Shown here one piece after another: positions 1-11,453 of a stretch of DNA of 64,000 nucleotides. Source of the DNA: Amoebidium appalachense (lineage: Eukaryota; Ichthyosporea); contig CAVNZM010000006.1 in NCBI GenBank assembly GCA_963693365.1, forward strand, positions 4,712,001 through 4,776,000. The letters run 5' to 3'. Both the position numbers and the translations under genes were made by a program. Below the pieces are notes generated by a model. It was not told the DNA's origin, made no database searches, and saw only the letters and a program-made list of their open reading frames with translations. Numbering within the stretch: the first letter of the stretch is position 1; the number at the start of each line of letters is the position of its first letter.

Positions 1-165
1 GTGTGTGTGTGTGTGTGCGTGTGTATGTGCGTGCGTTCGTGTGTGCGTGCGTGCGTGCGTGTGTGTGCATACGTGCGTGTGCGTGTACTTGTGCGTGTGT
101 GTGGATGTGTGCTTTGGTGCGTGCAGCGTGCCTGCACGTGTGTGTGTGTGTGTGTGTGTCTGTGG
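1..165. repeat. GT/GC dinucleotide array
   Basis: Imperfect (GT)n with GC interruptions. All three forward frames stay open as Cys/Val-rich peptides, which is a product of the repeat and not a gene. Confidence 0.95.
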
Positions 166-279
166 TTCGACGATCATGGCAGCTGGCCTAAGGGGCTAGG
201 CTCCAAAACGTTAAGGATCTGAGGAAAGGTGGTTGGGCAGGCCTAGGGAGAGGCTTAATAGTAGCTAAGTTTTGGCTGC

Positions 280-329
<50 letters not shown>

Positions 330-757
330 GGAGGGGGTCGGTCGCTGCAAAGGTGGCAATACATGAATTTGGGCCCACCTTTATTGGCCTGTGGTTAATC
401 GATAAAAGATGCGTGTGATACCCATATGCCCGAAAGCATGTTTTGTTTCTATTTAAAGTATATACAAGCATGGTAATTTATACGGTTTGCGTAAGGCTAA
501 CGCTTTTTTACTAAAGCCGAGCTTGTATGATTAAAATTAAATTTTAACCCGCGTACGTAAATTAGACTCTAGCACAAACGGTTACCGTGCAAGTTTCGAA
601 CTGCACGGTCGATGTGAGCGCATCTGAAATTATCAGAAAAAGAGAAAATAAATGAAGTGATATTATTTGATTTATCACTATACAACACCACAAACACCCA
701 CCAAAAACCCCCTTAATTACTAATAAAAATAGCCCCCACACATTTAAAGCGTGCTAA
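166..757. other. Intergenic, with a poly-G run
   Basis: No gene recognised. A poly-G run of about 47 bases lies at 282-328. The rest is ordinary AT-leaning sequence that should include the 3' UTR of the minus-strand permease. Confidence 0.6.
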
Positions 758-2242
758 CTATAGAAACAGCACGACAAGAGCAACCGGCATGAATACGACA
801 CCAAACACCACCAAAAATGCACCCAGCCAATACAAAACCTTATCCTCCATCGTCTTCACGTGATTCGGGTCCCACTGGGCCCTCATTTCCGGGCCATACA
901 CCTTGCAATAGAACACGCCGGGCATCAGATAAGAGATCGGAAGACTGCACAAAATACCGATTAGACTGACCACCACTCCCAAATCACTAACCAGCGCCGC
1001 AATCATAAAGGAAACCCCAAGTAGGACGGCGGTGCTGCACCAATGAATCATGTTTTGGACTTTCGAATCGGTTACCCTGCTGGCCCGACCCGTGGACTCC
1101 AGCGCGGAGTTGACGAGATTTCTCACGGCATCACGCGCAGTGTGAATGTATAGTGGATAGGTGACGGCAACAACAAACGACATGAGAAGTTGTGCCGTGA
1201 CGACGGGATATGTCGACGGGTAGGCGGCGAGAATGTTAGCGGAGACAGTCGACCCATACGTGAAATAACCAAAAAAGGCAAAAGTACCATAAATGGTTGT
1301 TGCGGTGGCGACGGACGGGATGACCACACCCATCTCCATGGCGTGAGCCGACGGCTTTTTGAGACTGTCATAAATGCTAAAAACGATGAATCCGGCGTTG
1401 AACGCAAAGATAAACGTCGGCAGCGCTTTCAAAAATCCCATTGGGCCGGCAACCGCCTCAAATTCGCCGCGGCAAGAACTGCCCACCAGATCAGAGTTGT
1501 AGCATGGGTCAAGCTGAGGGGCAGGGGCGAAGAAAAACAAAATGACCAGAAGAGTAACGTAGATGAGACTGATCACACCAATACCCGACGTGTAGCTCAG
1601 TTTGTCGATTTTGCGCAAACACGTCAACGGAATGTCGATAACAACGAAAAGGAGCCCAATCCAGAAAATGCGCGTGGCAAGGTAAGAGTCGGCGGCAGCT
1701 CCAAAGGAAATGGCAACCTTGGGAAGAAGATCACCGATAACAACCAAAAAGGGCACTCCACCACCAAAACATGACACGAGCACAGCCAAATCGACAATGA
1801 AAGCAATGCGCGGCCACGTACGCTGGCATAGTTTTCCGTACGACGTCGGGCGGGTGCCCACCCACGCCGCGCAACGCGTCAGCAGCATCAACCCCAAACA
1901 CGTTAGAATTGCGGCGAAGAAAAGGGTGAACATACCCACCGCCCACCCAGTCTGTTTAACGGCGTATGGTAGGGCGACAATACCTGCACCAACCATAGCC
2001 TTTACGAGATTCATCGTACCACCAAGGGCACCGCACTCTCCCGCTTTTTCCCCGTCGCCGTCTTCCAAATCTGACGCTCCGTCCAACTCGACATCGCTTT
2101 CTGCCCTCGCCTGCGCGAGTTTTTTCTCCTTTTTGGCCATTGATTGTTCTATTATGGTGTTCTCTGCGAAAGGGGTGTTTGGCTCGATGCTTGAGCTGGT
2201 TTGAACGAGCTCAAACTCGCTTGTTGCTTCAGTCGGCGGCAT
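758..2242 (-). CDS. AAAP-family amino-acid permease (SLC38/AVT-like)
   Basis: Intronless 494-codon frame. Residues 1-72 form a hydrophilic acidic N-tail, followed by about eleven hydrophobic segments. The first contains NLVKAMVGAGIVALPYA (from about residue 78), the signature of the amino acid/auxin permease family (Pfam Aa_trans; SLC36/SLC38 and yeast AVT proteins). Members move neutral or basic amino acids with H+ or Na+ across plasma, vacuolar or lysosomal membranes. Length and segment number fit the family. The ATG at 2242 opens the frame and gives a full N-tail; an internal Met at about residue 35 is possible. Substrate and membrane cannot be told from the sequence. Nothing suggests co-regulation with the gypsy element downstream of its 5' end. 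An open frame on the opposite strand is a shadow. Confidence 0.9.
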   Translation of the reverse strand: MPPTEATSEFELVQTSSSIEPNTPFAENTIIEQSMAKKEKKLAQARAESDVELDGASDLEDGDGEKAGECGALGGTMNLVKAMVGAGIVALPYAVKQTGWAVGMFTLFFAAILTCLGLMLLTRCAAWVGTRPTSYGKLCQRTWPRIAFIVDLAVLVSCFGGGVPFLVVIGDLLPKVAISFGAAADSYLATRIFWIGLLFVVIDIPLTCLRKIDKLSYTSGIGVISLIYVTLLVILFFFAPAPQLDPCYNSDLVGSSCRGEFEAVAGPMGFLKALPTFIFAFNAGFIVFSIYDSLKKPSAHAMEMGVVIPSVATATTIYGTFAFFGYFTYGSTVSANILAAYPSTYPVVTAQLLMSFVVAVTYPLYIHTARDAVRNLVNSALESTGRASRVTDSKVQNMIHWCSTAVLLGVSFMIAALVSDLGVVVSLIGILCSLPISYLMPGVFYCKVYGPEMRAQWDPNHVKTMEDKVLYWLGAFLVVFGVVFMPVALVVLFL

Positions 2243-3731
2243 GATTCCGAATGTGCTGATACTCTTGAAGAACTATGGACTTAGTGTTTCTTACACGCAC
2301 TTCGATGTGCTTATTTGCTCCTAAAAAGAGATGGTTTGCAATCCAAATGGTATGTACTTATTTTGAGCTTTGAGTTTTTTCCTTGATAATGGCTTTCTGA
2401 GTTTGAATCCAACTCGATTCGGTTGTCGCGAACTGAGGTGAGAAATGGCACCTGGATCTGCGATTTATACTCGAAGGCTGCGACATTTTGATGTTTAGTT
2501 AGCCAATACGAAGGCTTCATTTTCATTAACCAACCATCATCTATTTTTGGATAATTTTGTTATCCGCCCGGATTCCGCCGGCCCTGGCCGCTGTGGCCCG
2601 GTGGGCGCTGGCCCAAGCCTCTTGAAGCACTCAAACAGCATTCCTCAGTTTTTGGCTTTTCAAATGTTAAATTTATTCACTTTATTCAACAGCTTATATA
2701 AAGTTTGCAAAATTAGTATATATAATAACACGCCTGTTGTGCTTATTTGCAGGCTTGATTTATTCATTTATAGATCATAAGCCGAAGACCTTGTCTGGCC
2801 AATGATATTGCATGCGGAACTCTGGATCTAAACAAGGATCTTGACACATTCTTTCGTAGATCCCTTCCTTTTGCATGCATTCTTGATTTTATACTGCTCA
2901 AGTATGCACCGGAACCTTCAGGTATGTTGTGGAATATGGCAACATAATAGGCATTGGTAGACATGTGTGTGTGCTCAGTTGGTCTTTCTTCATTCAAAAG
3001 GGCTTTCGCTCATGCTCATCCTGCTTCTCAACAAATCGTAAACTAAACCGCATTGATTGCGCGTTTGCATTGGCAGCAGGAGTGGCCATGAGGGCGGCAA
3101 TCCATCCACATGGGTACTCATACTGGTTTCGGGTAGGATTCAGGGCAAGAAAGTTGTGGAACAAATTTAGTAGGCACAAAGGCAAAAGACGGCCTGGGCA
3201 CATCTATTTTGTAGGGTACATGTGCTACTTACTACTCGTGGCCGGTTAAACGTTTTTGTTTTTGTCGGGAACCCACCGGGTCCGTTGTGACGAGTACTGG
3301 TACATACCGCGTGTGCATGTGTGGTGGTGGTGGCCTAGCTGTGAACGTTGTACGTGACACCGTGACTGTATACATACACCAGTTCGCAAATGAATTCCCA
3401 AAGTCTTTGAATAACTAAATATGATTCGTTGGTATGATCTGATTGGTTGTGCTTTCCGGTGTACGGTTCAAGTTTACGGTTGAGATTAACCCTACTAACC
3501 CGAGTGGGCCATATATATGTTTTCAAGAGGTGCTGGTTGGGCGGAAAAGGCTCAAAAGTATGGAAAAAGCTGTGTCCAAGTATTATGTGATGACATAGAA
3601 ACGTTTTCTAACAGCTTTAGCCATGTTTACTATACGCCTCTTTTTATTTTTCTATAGGACCCCTTTTCTATACCTGTTAGCTAATGTATTAGAATCAGGA
3701 GTCATGGGGCGAGTGGCCGAGCGAAACCGAA

Positions 3732-3809
3732 GTTATTTCGGCGAGCCGTCGGTTATTTTGGCGAGCCGATAGGCGAGCCAAAATAATCGACAAGGCGAGC
3801 CGAAATAAC
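3732..3809. repeat. GGCGAGCC direct and inverted repeat cluster
   Basis: Four copies of GGCGAGCC. The first two are preceded by GTTATTTC or GTTATTTTG (3732-3747, 3751-3767) and the last two followed by AAAATAA or GAAATAAC (3771-3786, 3793-3809), so the AT arms face each other around the direct octamers. Function unknown; it could be a binding-site array or a mobile-element end. Confidence 0.7.
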
Positions 3810-3959
3810 GAGGTCGAGCGAGGACACGAGCCGACATGATCCGGTTACGATATGACCCATAAAAAATTCACTTTATTGATACATTATGCAAACTTTAACT
3901 CGGTTATTTGATTCATATATCATTACATTCACATTTCAGGCTTACATTTTCCTAGTGAT

Positions 3960-4610
3960 CGCTTTGATTGGCTAGCTGCGCACTCACCCATTAACCCGGT
4001 TATTCGATTCCTCTAACCCAATAGAAATGTCCATAGCCTGGTTATTTCGGTGAGTGCGCTCTAGGCCAATCACGGCAAGACTAACTGAAGTTAAAGGTCG
4101 TGTCGTCATCCAATCAGATCACACCCCGACGCTCGGAATATCGTAACCGGAGGTTATTGGCGGTTTTATTCTCTTTTCTTCCTCTCTTCCTCAATATATC
4201 CGTTTTAAGATGACTATCCTAGATCACCTTATTAATGCTGCACAGTATGATATTGTGATCCGGTGCCTTAACTTTCTGTCGGAGCTACCGATGCTAGCAT
4301 CTGCTTACCCATAATATGTAATAGGGGTGTCAGATACTACGATGGCGCTCATTGTTGCCTAGCATGTACATATGTCACTGGCTGCATTTGATTGGCTGTG
4401 CTGGAAAACGCAGTAGGCCGTCGAATGTGGCTGGGCCTCCGGCAATGTCCACGCAATAAAAAGTGTGTAAACCCCTATAACTGAGTTCCGGAAGCGTGCT
4501 TTCGGATTTTCGAAAGCCATCATGAACAACGATGTGCGAGCGAGGGATGTGTGTGATTGGCTCAGCATGAAAGTGCGAGCTGAGAAATCGATTGGCCAAA
4601 TGGTTGATTA
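3960..4610. promoter_or_regulatory. Cluster of CCAAT/ATTGG boxes
   Basis: GATTGG or CCAAT(C/A) occurs near 3967, 4018, 4063, 4110, 4388, 4555 and 4591 on both strands. The same CCAATCAG core appears upstream of two genes elsewhere in the window. It may be an NF-Y-type control region, but no gene start is placed close to it, so this is only a suggestion. Confidence 0.3.
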
Positions 4611-7049
4611 GCAGCTCATTAGCTTTGGCGTCACTGCGGCAACGTGTGATAAGCACTAGCGCACATGTACACGCCCTTTCCACTCGCATCATGCATGCCA
4701 TTTTGCGAGATCACAAAAGGCGTATGTATTGTACATGTAGGTAATACGTAAATCAGGGGCGTGCTGTATTCTGACTCATTGTTTCGTGTTTTGTGTGTAG
4801 GGGGCATGCCCCTATATCTCTATATTTCCTAAATTCTTTTTCGTGGCCTGCAAGCTGTTGATTGGGTCGCGGGAGCAGGTCTTCCACATGTAAGATGCTG
4901 ATGTAGACGTCATGCCTGTACGTACGTACGCGTAGCTGGCGCGACGCTAGCGCTACGCACAACGGTAGTGTCGTGGAGCTCAATTTTATACCCTAAGTTG
5001 CTTTTATAAAGAAAATGAAGTTTAGTAAAGGTGTTTGCATTATATGTGTGGATTTCGTCCGCAACCTTCAAGGTTTGCCCAATTGCACGTGGCTTGCAAC
5101 GAAATCTTATAGAGGGAAAACTATCTTGACCGAGGCATTTGCCAACGATACATTAATGGCCCAGCGCTGCAAATGAGGGAACATAGTATACGTATACCTC
5201 TCAGGCTGTATACCTCGTACGTAAAGTACAAAACTCTCCCGTGTCATACGTACATCCCTACGTACATGTTGCAAACGTCTACATATACGTATATACAGTA
5301 TGGATGCGCTAGGTCAGGGGCGAATCGGCCCCTACCAACCGGAGGCCTGGGCATGGGAACGTGTACTGAGCGAGATCAGCCTGGAGAAAGCTAGCCGTGA
5401 TAGTGGACAAATCCGACAAGAGACTTCCAGTTTCACGGCAGTCTAAGGCGTCTTTAGTTGCAACTTAAAACCTCACCCATAATAGTTACATGTGGTAATG
5501 CTATAACTTATATTTTTATACTTTTATTTTTTTTGTATAAAAATAATGAGCAGTTTACGCTATATAATGGGACAACCACGAAAAGCAGGCAACAAACAAA
5601 TTGGCCGCATTCGCGTTACGTACTCTGATGACCAATGATATTGGCGCCTTACACGAGCACACGAACTCGCCATTGCCGAAACGGCTTCCTCCTCCGGTTG
5701 TCTGAAATCTCTGTGCTATATGAAAACCATGTTTTCTTTTTTTGGATTTTTTTCACGGATTTACAGAAGTCCTTTGGGGTTTATAACAGTTGTTTCCGCA
5801 TGACAGTAAAGTTACGTGTGCGATTGCTTCTGGATGCTGAATAGGATAGCTTCAACACTCAATAGATGGGACCCTCAAATGGACGTGAGTGCATGCATGC
5901 ATTTGGCATCTTTTGTATCAGTCTTATTAGCGATGTAAAGGTGTACTTTTTTGCCTCCCGTGCTCTTCAGTCACGTTATCCCAAGGCTGCGCAGCTGAAA
6001 AGACGGTTTACTTTATTTTCACCGGTGTTCCGCTATTTTTCCGGATCATTTCGCGGACTTGACCTCGCTTGAGGTATACGCCTACAGGCGCATGTAGGCC
6101 GTCGCTCTGGTCAAAACAAGTTGGGATCCCATCGACAAACTCACATGGCAAGCTCATCGCGATCTATCCCTGGAAAGAGCCGATAAAATCGACCAATCTG
6201 GATCGCTCGAAGTCTGGGAACATTTTTGTTCCCATCATCGATTGCGCTCGGATTCCTAGGGTAAAGCACTAATGTGCAGCCTAGAAATGTTAAGGGCAAT
6301 TTGAGCCCGATTTCACCTAGAAAATAGGTTTTTGTCAACTAGCAAAAGTTATTGGAAATAAAAAAACGTGCACTATTGTTATAAGGAGTCGCAGTGGTCC
6401 AACGCGTCCTTCATTGTGGGAGGGGCAGAGAAAAGAGGGTTACGAGAATCTTTGCTTTGGTTGGACGTGTGTATTTCAAATTGGGTTCGAAAGCTTAGGA
6501 CTTAAATGACGCTGAGAGCAGGCCTGCGTGCACTGCAGTGGGAGGCTGCAGTGAGGGGCTCGCTCAGCCTTGTACATCATATGATATTGCGTGCTTCACA
6601 GATCTAGACGGTGTGTCTCTATTTTGCACTCCCGTCCCGCGTTGATTTTGGTTGCTCTGCCCTACACCTGGTACTACCTACCATCTTGCGTGCTGAACTA
6701 CAGGATACATAGCTATCTGCCTCCGCACGCTCTCGCCGTGTGCCGTGTGTGTGCCTTTTTCAATTCTCCTTAATTCGGCCGGAATACATACTTTTTCTGG
6801 TGTCTTTTATTCGTTTGCCCCACGCCGGATCGACATAGCTCGTCAAATTCCGTGTAGCCAAAACAGTGAACCCCAGCCCTCCCTCCCCCCGTCCCCCCCC
6901 CCCCCCCCCCCCCCCTTTCCTTAAAGTTCTTAATGTTAGGCTACTTCATCACTAACTACACCATAATATTACACCCAAGCATGCAGGCCTACCCCCCCCC
7001 CCCCCCCCCCCAAATTGCCACCGTATACCAACCTTAAACAACTGTTACC

Positions 7050-7405
7050 TGTCGTATCCTATTATATGTGTACTAGAGACGCGGCACTCTACTAAGTGTA
7101 CACACACGAAAAGGAACGAACGTGTACAGAAAAACGGTAAAGTTTATTCAGACCAGGCTCCGACGGGCAAACTTAGATCCGTACGAAATGAGTCTAAGTT
7201 ACGACTGAGGCCATCAAGGCCGTGCCCTACAAGATCATCATCACCTGGCCCCCTACGATGCCACATTCCGTACATTCCGATCTAACTTTATCGTGTGCCT
7301 GCACGAGCTAAGTCGATCGGCTCACACTAATATATTTATCTAAGTCTCACCCCTCTCCCTTCCCCTAGTGGCACCGCAGAGTCTAATTCTACATTTCATA
7401 CTATC
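7050..7405 (-). repeat. 3' LTR of chromovirus
   Basis: 356 bp, reading the same base for base as 14717-15072. In element sense it ends in CA at 7050. The start is either next to the polypurine tract (7405) or at the TGAAATG at 7398. Confidence 0.9.
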
Positions 7406-7432
7406 TCCCTCCCCCCTCCCTCCCCCCTTTCC
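7406..7432 (-). other. Polypurine tract of chromovirus
   Basis: In element sense this is a run of A and G only, immediately 5' of the 3' LTR: the expected plus-strand primer site for reverse transcription. Confidence 0.8.
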
Positions 7433-7969
7433 TCTGTCATCGAAATATATAAATACGTTTGGCAGCATACACTATCAGAACTTGCCAATATTTACAAAAG
7501 GGCTTCTGCCCGAACAATCACATTCCTAAGTCCTCCTACGATCTATCCTACACACTAATTAGAATTCTATTGGTCGGCTGTCCCAGCTGACGTGGTCCTG
7601 CCCTGCCCCGGCAGAGGCAAGATGATGCACGCAGCTGCACAGCTATCTTGAGGCCCCGGACTTGATCTTGATGATCTGTGGACCCGGGCCACCCCCCCCC
7701 CCCCCCTCCCCCCCCGATCTCGATCGTAGACTTAGGCTAATCTGCTGAGACGGATTAGTATATGTCAACTCCCCCCCCGCCCCCGGAAAAGCTGAGTCCC
7801 ACCTCAGTCACATTACATCTAACACCCCCTAAAAAGACATAGACTAATCAGTCTCCTAAAAAAAATTAAATTAAATAAATGACGAAGAAAAATAATAAAT
7901 TAATCTACACCATAAGCTTGATACCTACGGAGACACCTATGATAGTAAATTAAATTCCTACGACTACGT
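7433..7969. other. Non-coding 3' interior of chromovirus
   Basis: Lies between the last pol frame and the polypurine tract. It holds short C runs (7692-7715, 7772-7783) and no recognisable gene. Confidence 0.5.
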
Positions 7970-8653
7970 TCACACTCCTCCTCGGTCTCCTCCCCCCCCC
8001 CCCCCCCCCCGTGTGTCTACGTGTATTTGCATCACTCCCCCCCCGGTCCCCTCCCCCACCGACTTTTTCACACCACGATTAAACTGAGGAATAACTCTCT
8101 TTGGCCTAGAGGGAGCACTAGGCAACTCCCTCTGCACTAATCTAGCCTCATAAGCACGAATAGAAAACGGGCAATCCAAATGAAACTCAGGCAACCACTG
8201 ATCTTCCTGATAACCTCCCTCAAAACGAATTAAATAATAATTTACCTTACCTTCCTTACCTTCGATAACCTTTTTATCCATAATTTTATCTACTGCAGCC
8301 TCCGATACATCCACCGACCCGTCATAGTCGGGGGTGAATGCATCTAACACTCGACGGCCCTCCGGCCGTTTTACCCTAAGGGCCCTATCATAATATTCCT
8401 TTATATCATCTACATTATAAAATCTAACATCACTCTCATTATCTAACCTCTGCACCTTATATTCCGTCGGACCTAACCTAGCCACTATTTTATACGGGCC
8501 AATGAAAAGAGGCAACCATTTCTTACCATACTTACGAAGACCTTCACCTTCACCCTTACCTTCCTGCTCCTGCTTATATCTCTTTTTCCTAGTATGATCC
8601 CTAATTAAAACTAAAGTACCCTCGGCAAATTCACGTAACGGACGTGTGGACAC
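7970..8653 (-). pseudogene. Integrase C-terminus with chromodomain
   Basis: Open frame of 227 codons starting inside the integrase C-terminal domain (GTLVLIRDH, then WLPLFIGPYKIV, the GPY/F module). A chromodomain follows at about residues 110-155 (VDKIMDKKVIEGKEG, YYLIRFEGGYQEDQWLP). In chromoviruses this domain guides integration to marked chromatin. The reading frame continues upstream to about 8770, where a run of seven G (8771-8777, minus strand) separates it from the integrase core by a frameshift. Confidence 0.85.
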
Positions 8654-8757
8654 GTCTGCACGTGTCTGTGCCTGCTGTGTACGGGCCAGAGCTGCATCAC
8701 GTGCAGCCCGGGCCCGGGTTAGTAGCTGCTCCCGGAACTCAGTCCAGTGGGGATAAG

Positions 8758-9834
8758 TTAGTCGGTCAGCCCCCCCATCGGCAAAAGTGCCGTATCTAAC
8801 AAACTAATAGCCTCCTGCCCATAGACCAAATAAAACGGAGAAAAACCAGTCACAGCATGAGGCCCTGGGGTAGAATTATATGAATGAGCAATAAACCTAG
8901 ACATATGGTCCCAATCATTAGCCTCCACATCCACCATTTTGCCAAAGGACTTCTGAAACACTGCATGCACGCGTTCAGAGATGGCATTTGCTTGAGGGTG
9001 ATATGCAGACGTAGTGATATGAGCTACCCTTCAAATTTTACACACCTCCGACACCAACTGATTTAAAAACACACGACTCCTATCCGTTAACAAAACACGA
9101 GGACAACCAAACCTAAGACAAATTTCATCCACAAAAATACGAGCAAACAACACGGCATTAGCAGTGGGGAGAGGAAAAACTTCAACCCAACGAGTGGCCA
9201 CATCGGTGACGGTAACAAGAACAGTGTTACCCTCAACCGTAGAATTAAAAGGACCGACCACATCCACTGCTACCCTTTCAAACATACGAACATTAAAAGC
9301 CCTAATAAACGACGGGCGGGAACGAGAGTGGGGACTCTCATTCCTTTCCTGACAATGCATGCATGACAACACATAATCCCTCACCTCCCTACTCATACCC
9401 GGCCAAAAATACGAACGATTAACACGAAGCAACGTCCTATTTACACCTAAATGACCAGCCATGGGATGCTCATGCACCATATGCAAAACCTCAGGCACAA
9501 GTGCCGTCGGGACCCAAACTCGGTGTCCGTCTGGCCCAGAACAATGATAGACTAAATCCTGCTCTACCTGACACATTTTTGCTAACTTAGCTACCTTAAT
9601 CATCTGCCTTTTATTTTTAAATTTAATCGAATCAACCGGCCCCTTTAAATAATTCTTAACCAGACCAATCAACACATCTTCCTCCTGAGCTAAGATCAAA
9701 GCCGTAGGTGCTAAGGCAGGGGCCGAGCCATGAGACTCGGTCCCGACCTCAGACACTGACAAATACCTCCCCCCCCCTCCCCTACACTTATAAGCAAGCA
9801 ACCCCGGAGCCCAAGAAGACAGATCAACAGACAC
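8758..9834 (-). pseudogene. Integrase zinc-binding and catalytic core
   Basis: Contains the HHCC finger (HEHPMAGHLGVNRT, then CMHCQ), the first catalytic Asp (VAVDVVGP) and the second (LLTDRSRVF). A single in-frame TGA at 9033-9031 interrupts the core; the same frame resumes with HPQANAISERVHAVF, which carries the catalytic Glu, and runs to 8758. The usual TDRG is TDRS here. With the stop and the downstream frameshift this copy cannot make intact integrase without readthrough. Confidence 0.85.
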
Positions 9835-10313
9835 AGCACTGATCTATTCCTTTCTTCTCACTCTCCCCCCCTTCCCCCCTCCCCCCCCCGTCTCTCACTA
9901 GCCCCCCCTCCCCCTCCTTCTCTTCTTCAAACAAAATATAAGCAGCACGAGAGAGAGCATCACAGTCAACCATTGTTTCACCCTTGGCATAAAACAATTT
10001 ATAGGAGAACTCACCGAGAGCCGCGGCCCACTTCTGCATCCTCTCGTTGACCAGACGAGTGGTGCCGGCCATGGCTAGGCAGGGCTTGTGGTCGGTGTAG
10101 ACCTCAAACGTCCTGCCTGCGAGTATATACCTCCATGCCTGTGAGACTGCCCAAAAGATAGCATTGGGACTCTCTCTCTGGATTGCTATATCTACGTTCA
10201 CTTTTACTAAATGAACGACTAGCATAAGCAATCACCCTATCCTGCCCCTCCTGCACTTGATATAACACGGCCCCCTCAGCAACCTTACTTGCATCACACC
10301 GAACTTTAAACAT
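9835..10313 (-). pseudogene. RNase H domain of pol, frameshifted
   Basis: Starts FKVRCDASKVAEGAVLYQ, with the first catalytic Asp, then VIAYASRSFSKSERRYSNPE. At a (GA)5 run near 10169-10178 the frame changes and goes on with NAIFWAVSQAWRYI and VYTDHKPCL (the DHK motif). The domain is therefore complete in content but split over two frames. A C run at 10314-10322 breaks the link to RT upstream. Confidence 0.8.
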
Positions 10314-10421
10314 CCCCCCCCGGCCGAAAAATCAGGATGAACAAGCATACTCGAAGACTGCAAAGCTAACTTAAGCTTTTCGAAAGCAGAAACAGCATCA
10401 ACATTCCAATCTATTCCGAGT

Positions 10422-11453
10422 CTATTCTTCTTCTCCCCCCCCCGTCTGACTAATTAACGGCAAAGCAAGCATACTATAATCCTTAATATAACGACGAAGA
10501 TAATTAGTTAAACCTAAAAATTGCCTTAGTTGAGTGACAGTCTGAGGACGGGGCCACTCAACTATGGCCCGGATTTTCTCCGGATCAGGGGAAAGACCAT
10601 TACTAGACACAACTTGAATATGACCTAAAAACTTAACCTCCGGCACACCAATCACAGTCTTGCTACCGCTAATGCGAAGACCAGACTCACCCAAAGCTAA
10701 AAATACTTTTTCACAATTATTAACTAACTCCTCAAATGACCTACCTTTAATTAAAACATCATCCAAATAAGGGTGGCATTACGGTAGTACATCCAAATGA
10801 GGGTGGAGAATTTTATACATTACCCGGCACAACATAGCTGGAGAGGAGAGCAAACCCATCGGCACCACCTTGTACTGGAACAGCTGGTCACCCAGTGCAA
10901 AGGCAGCCTTCTCCTTGCTGCTCTCCTCCAACCTTATCTGCCAAAAAGCTGCTTTTAAATCAAGTTTAGCAAAGTGAGTATAGCCGTGCAGCTGTGAAAG
11001 CTGCTCGTCTATGTTAGGGAGAGGCCATTGGTCTGCCTTAGTGATCCGATTCAGAGCCCTGTAATCGTTCACTAGACGCCAAGACCCGTCGGGCTTCTTA
11101 ACCAATAGCACCGGACTTCTCCACGGACTCGAACTATGCTCCACATGACCCTTTTTTAACATATCACTCACTATTATTAGCGCATCCGACAATTTATACT
11201 GCTCCATTCTATAGCTAGGCATCACTACCGGCCTATTATCACCTGTGTCGATCTGCATTTCAAACCCTTTAACGAAGCCTACTTCGTTATCATCGGCCAG
11301 AAATGCAAACCGAGTCCTATCAAATAACTTAGCTAGCAATTTTTTCTGTTCTACCGTCCAATCCCCCTCCTTCATACCAAACGGCAATACTAACTCCGGG
11401 TTACCCCCATCACAAGTGGATGCATCCTTATTCACCGGAGTGCCACTTAACAT
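10422..11453 (-). pseudogene. Reverse transcriptase of pol, internal stop
   Basis: RT blocks in order: PWRSPVLLVKKPDGSWR, LVNDYRALN, LDLKAAFWQIRL, VVPMGLLSSPAML, then YLDDVLIKG (catalytic YxDD). An in-frame TAA at 10781-10779 lies just before YLDD. It sits in a 30-bp imperfect tandem duplication whose two copies both begin CCACCCT(C/T)ATTTGGATG, so the stop probably arrived with the duplication. The frame ends at a C run (10434-10442). Confidence 0.88.

Larger units (their letters stand above)
2243..7049. other. Gene-poor intergenic stretch
   Basis: No coding region recognised; open frames here are all about 108 codons or shorter and match no family I know. The stretch holds the permease upstream region, a GGCGAGCC palindromic cluster (3732-3809), many CCAAT/ATTGG motifs (3960-4610), and poly-C runs at 6893-6915 and 6992-7011 just before the LTR element. 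Confidence 0.5.

Noticed and set aside
1190-1774. Plus-strand frame of 194 codons
   Set aside because: A shadow of the permease gene on the other strand; no recognisable protein.
4375-4701. 108-codon minus-strand frame as a small gene
   Set aside because: No family, no codon or splice support, and other frames are similarly open.
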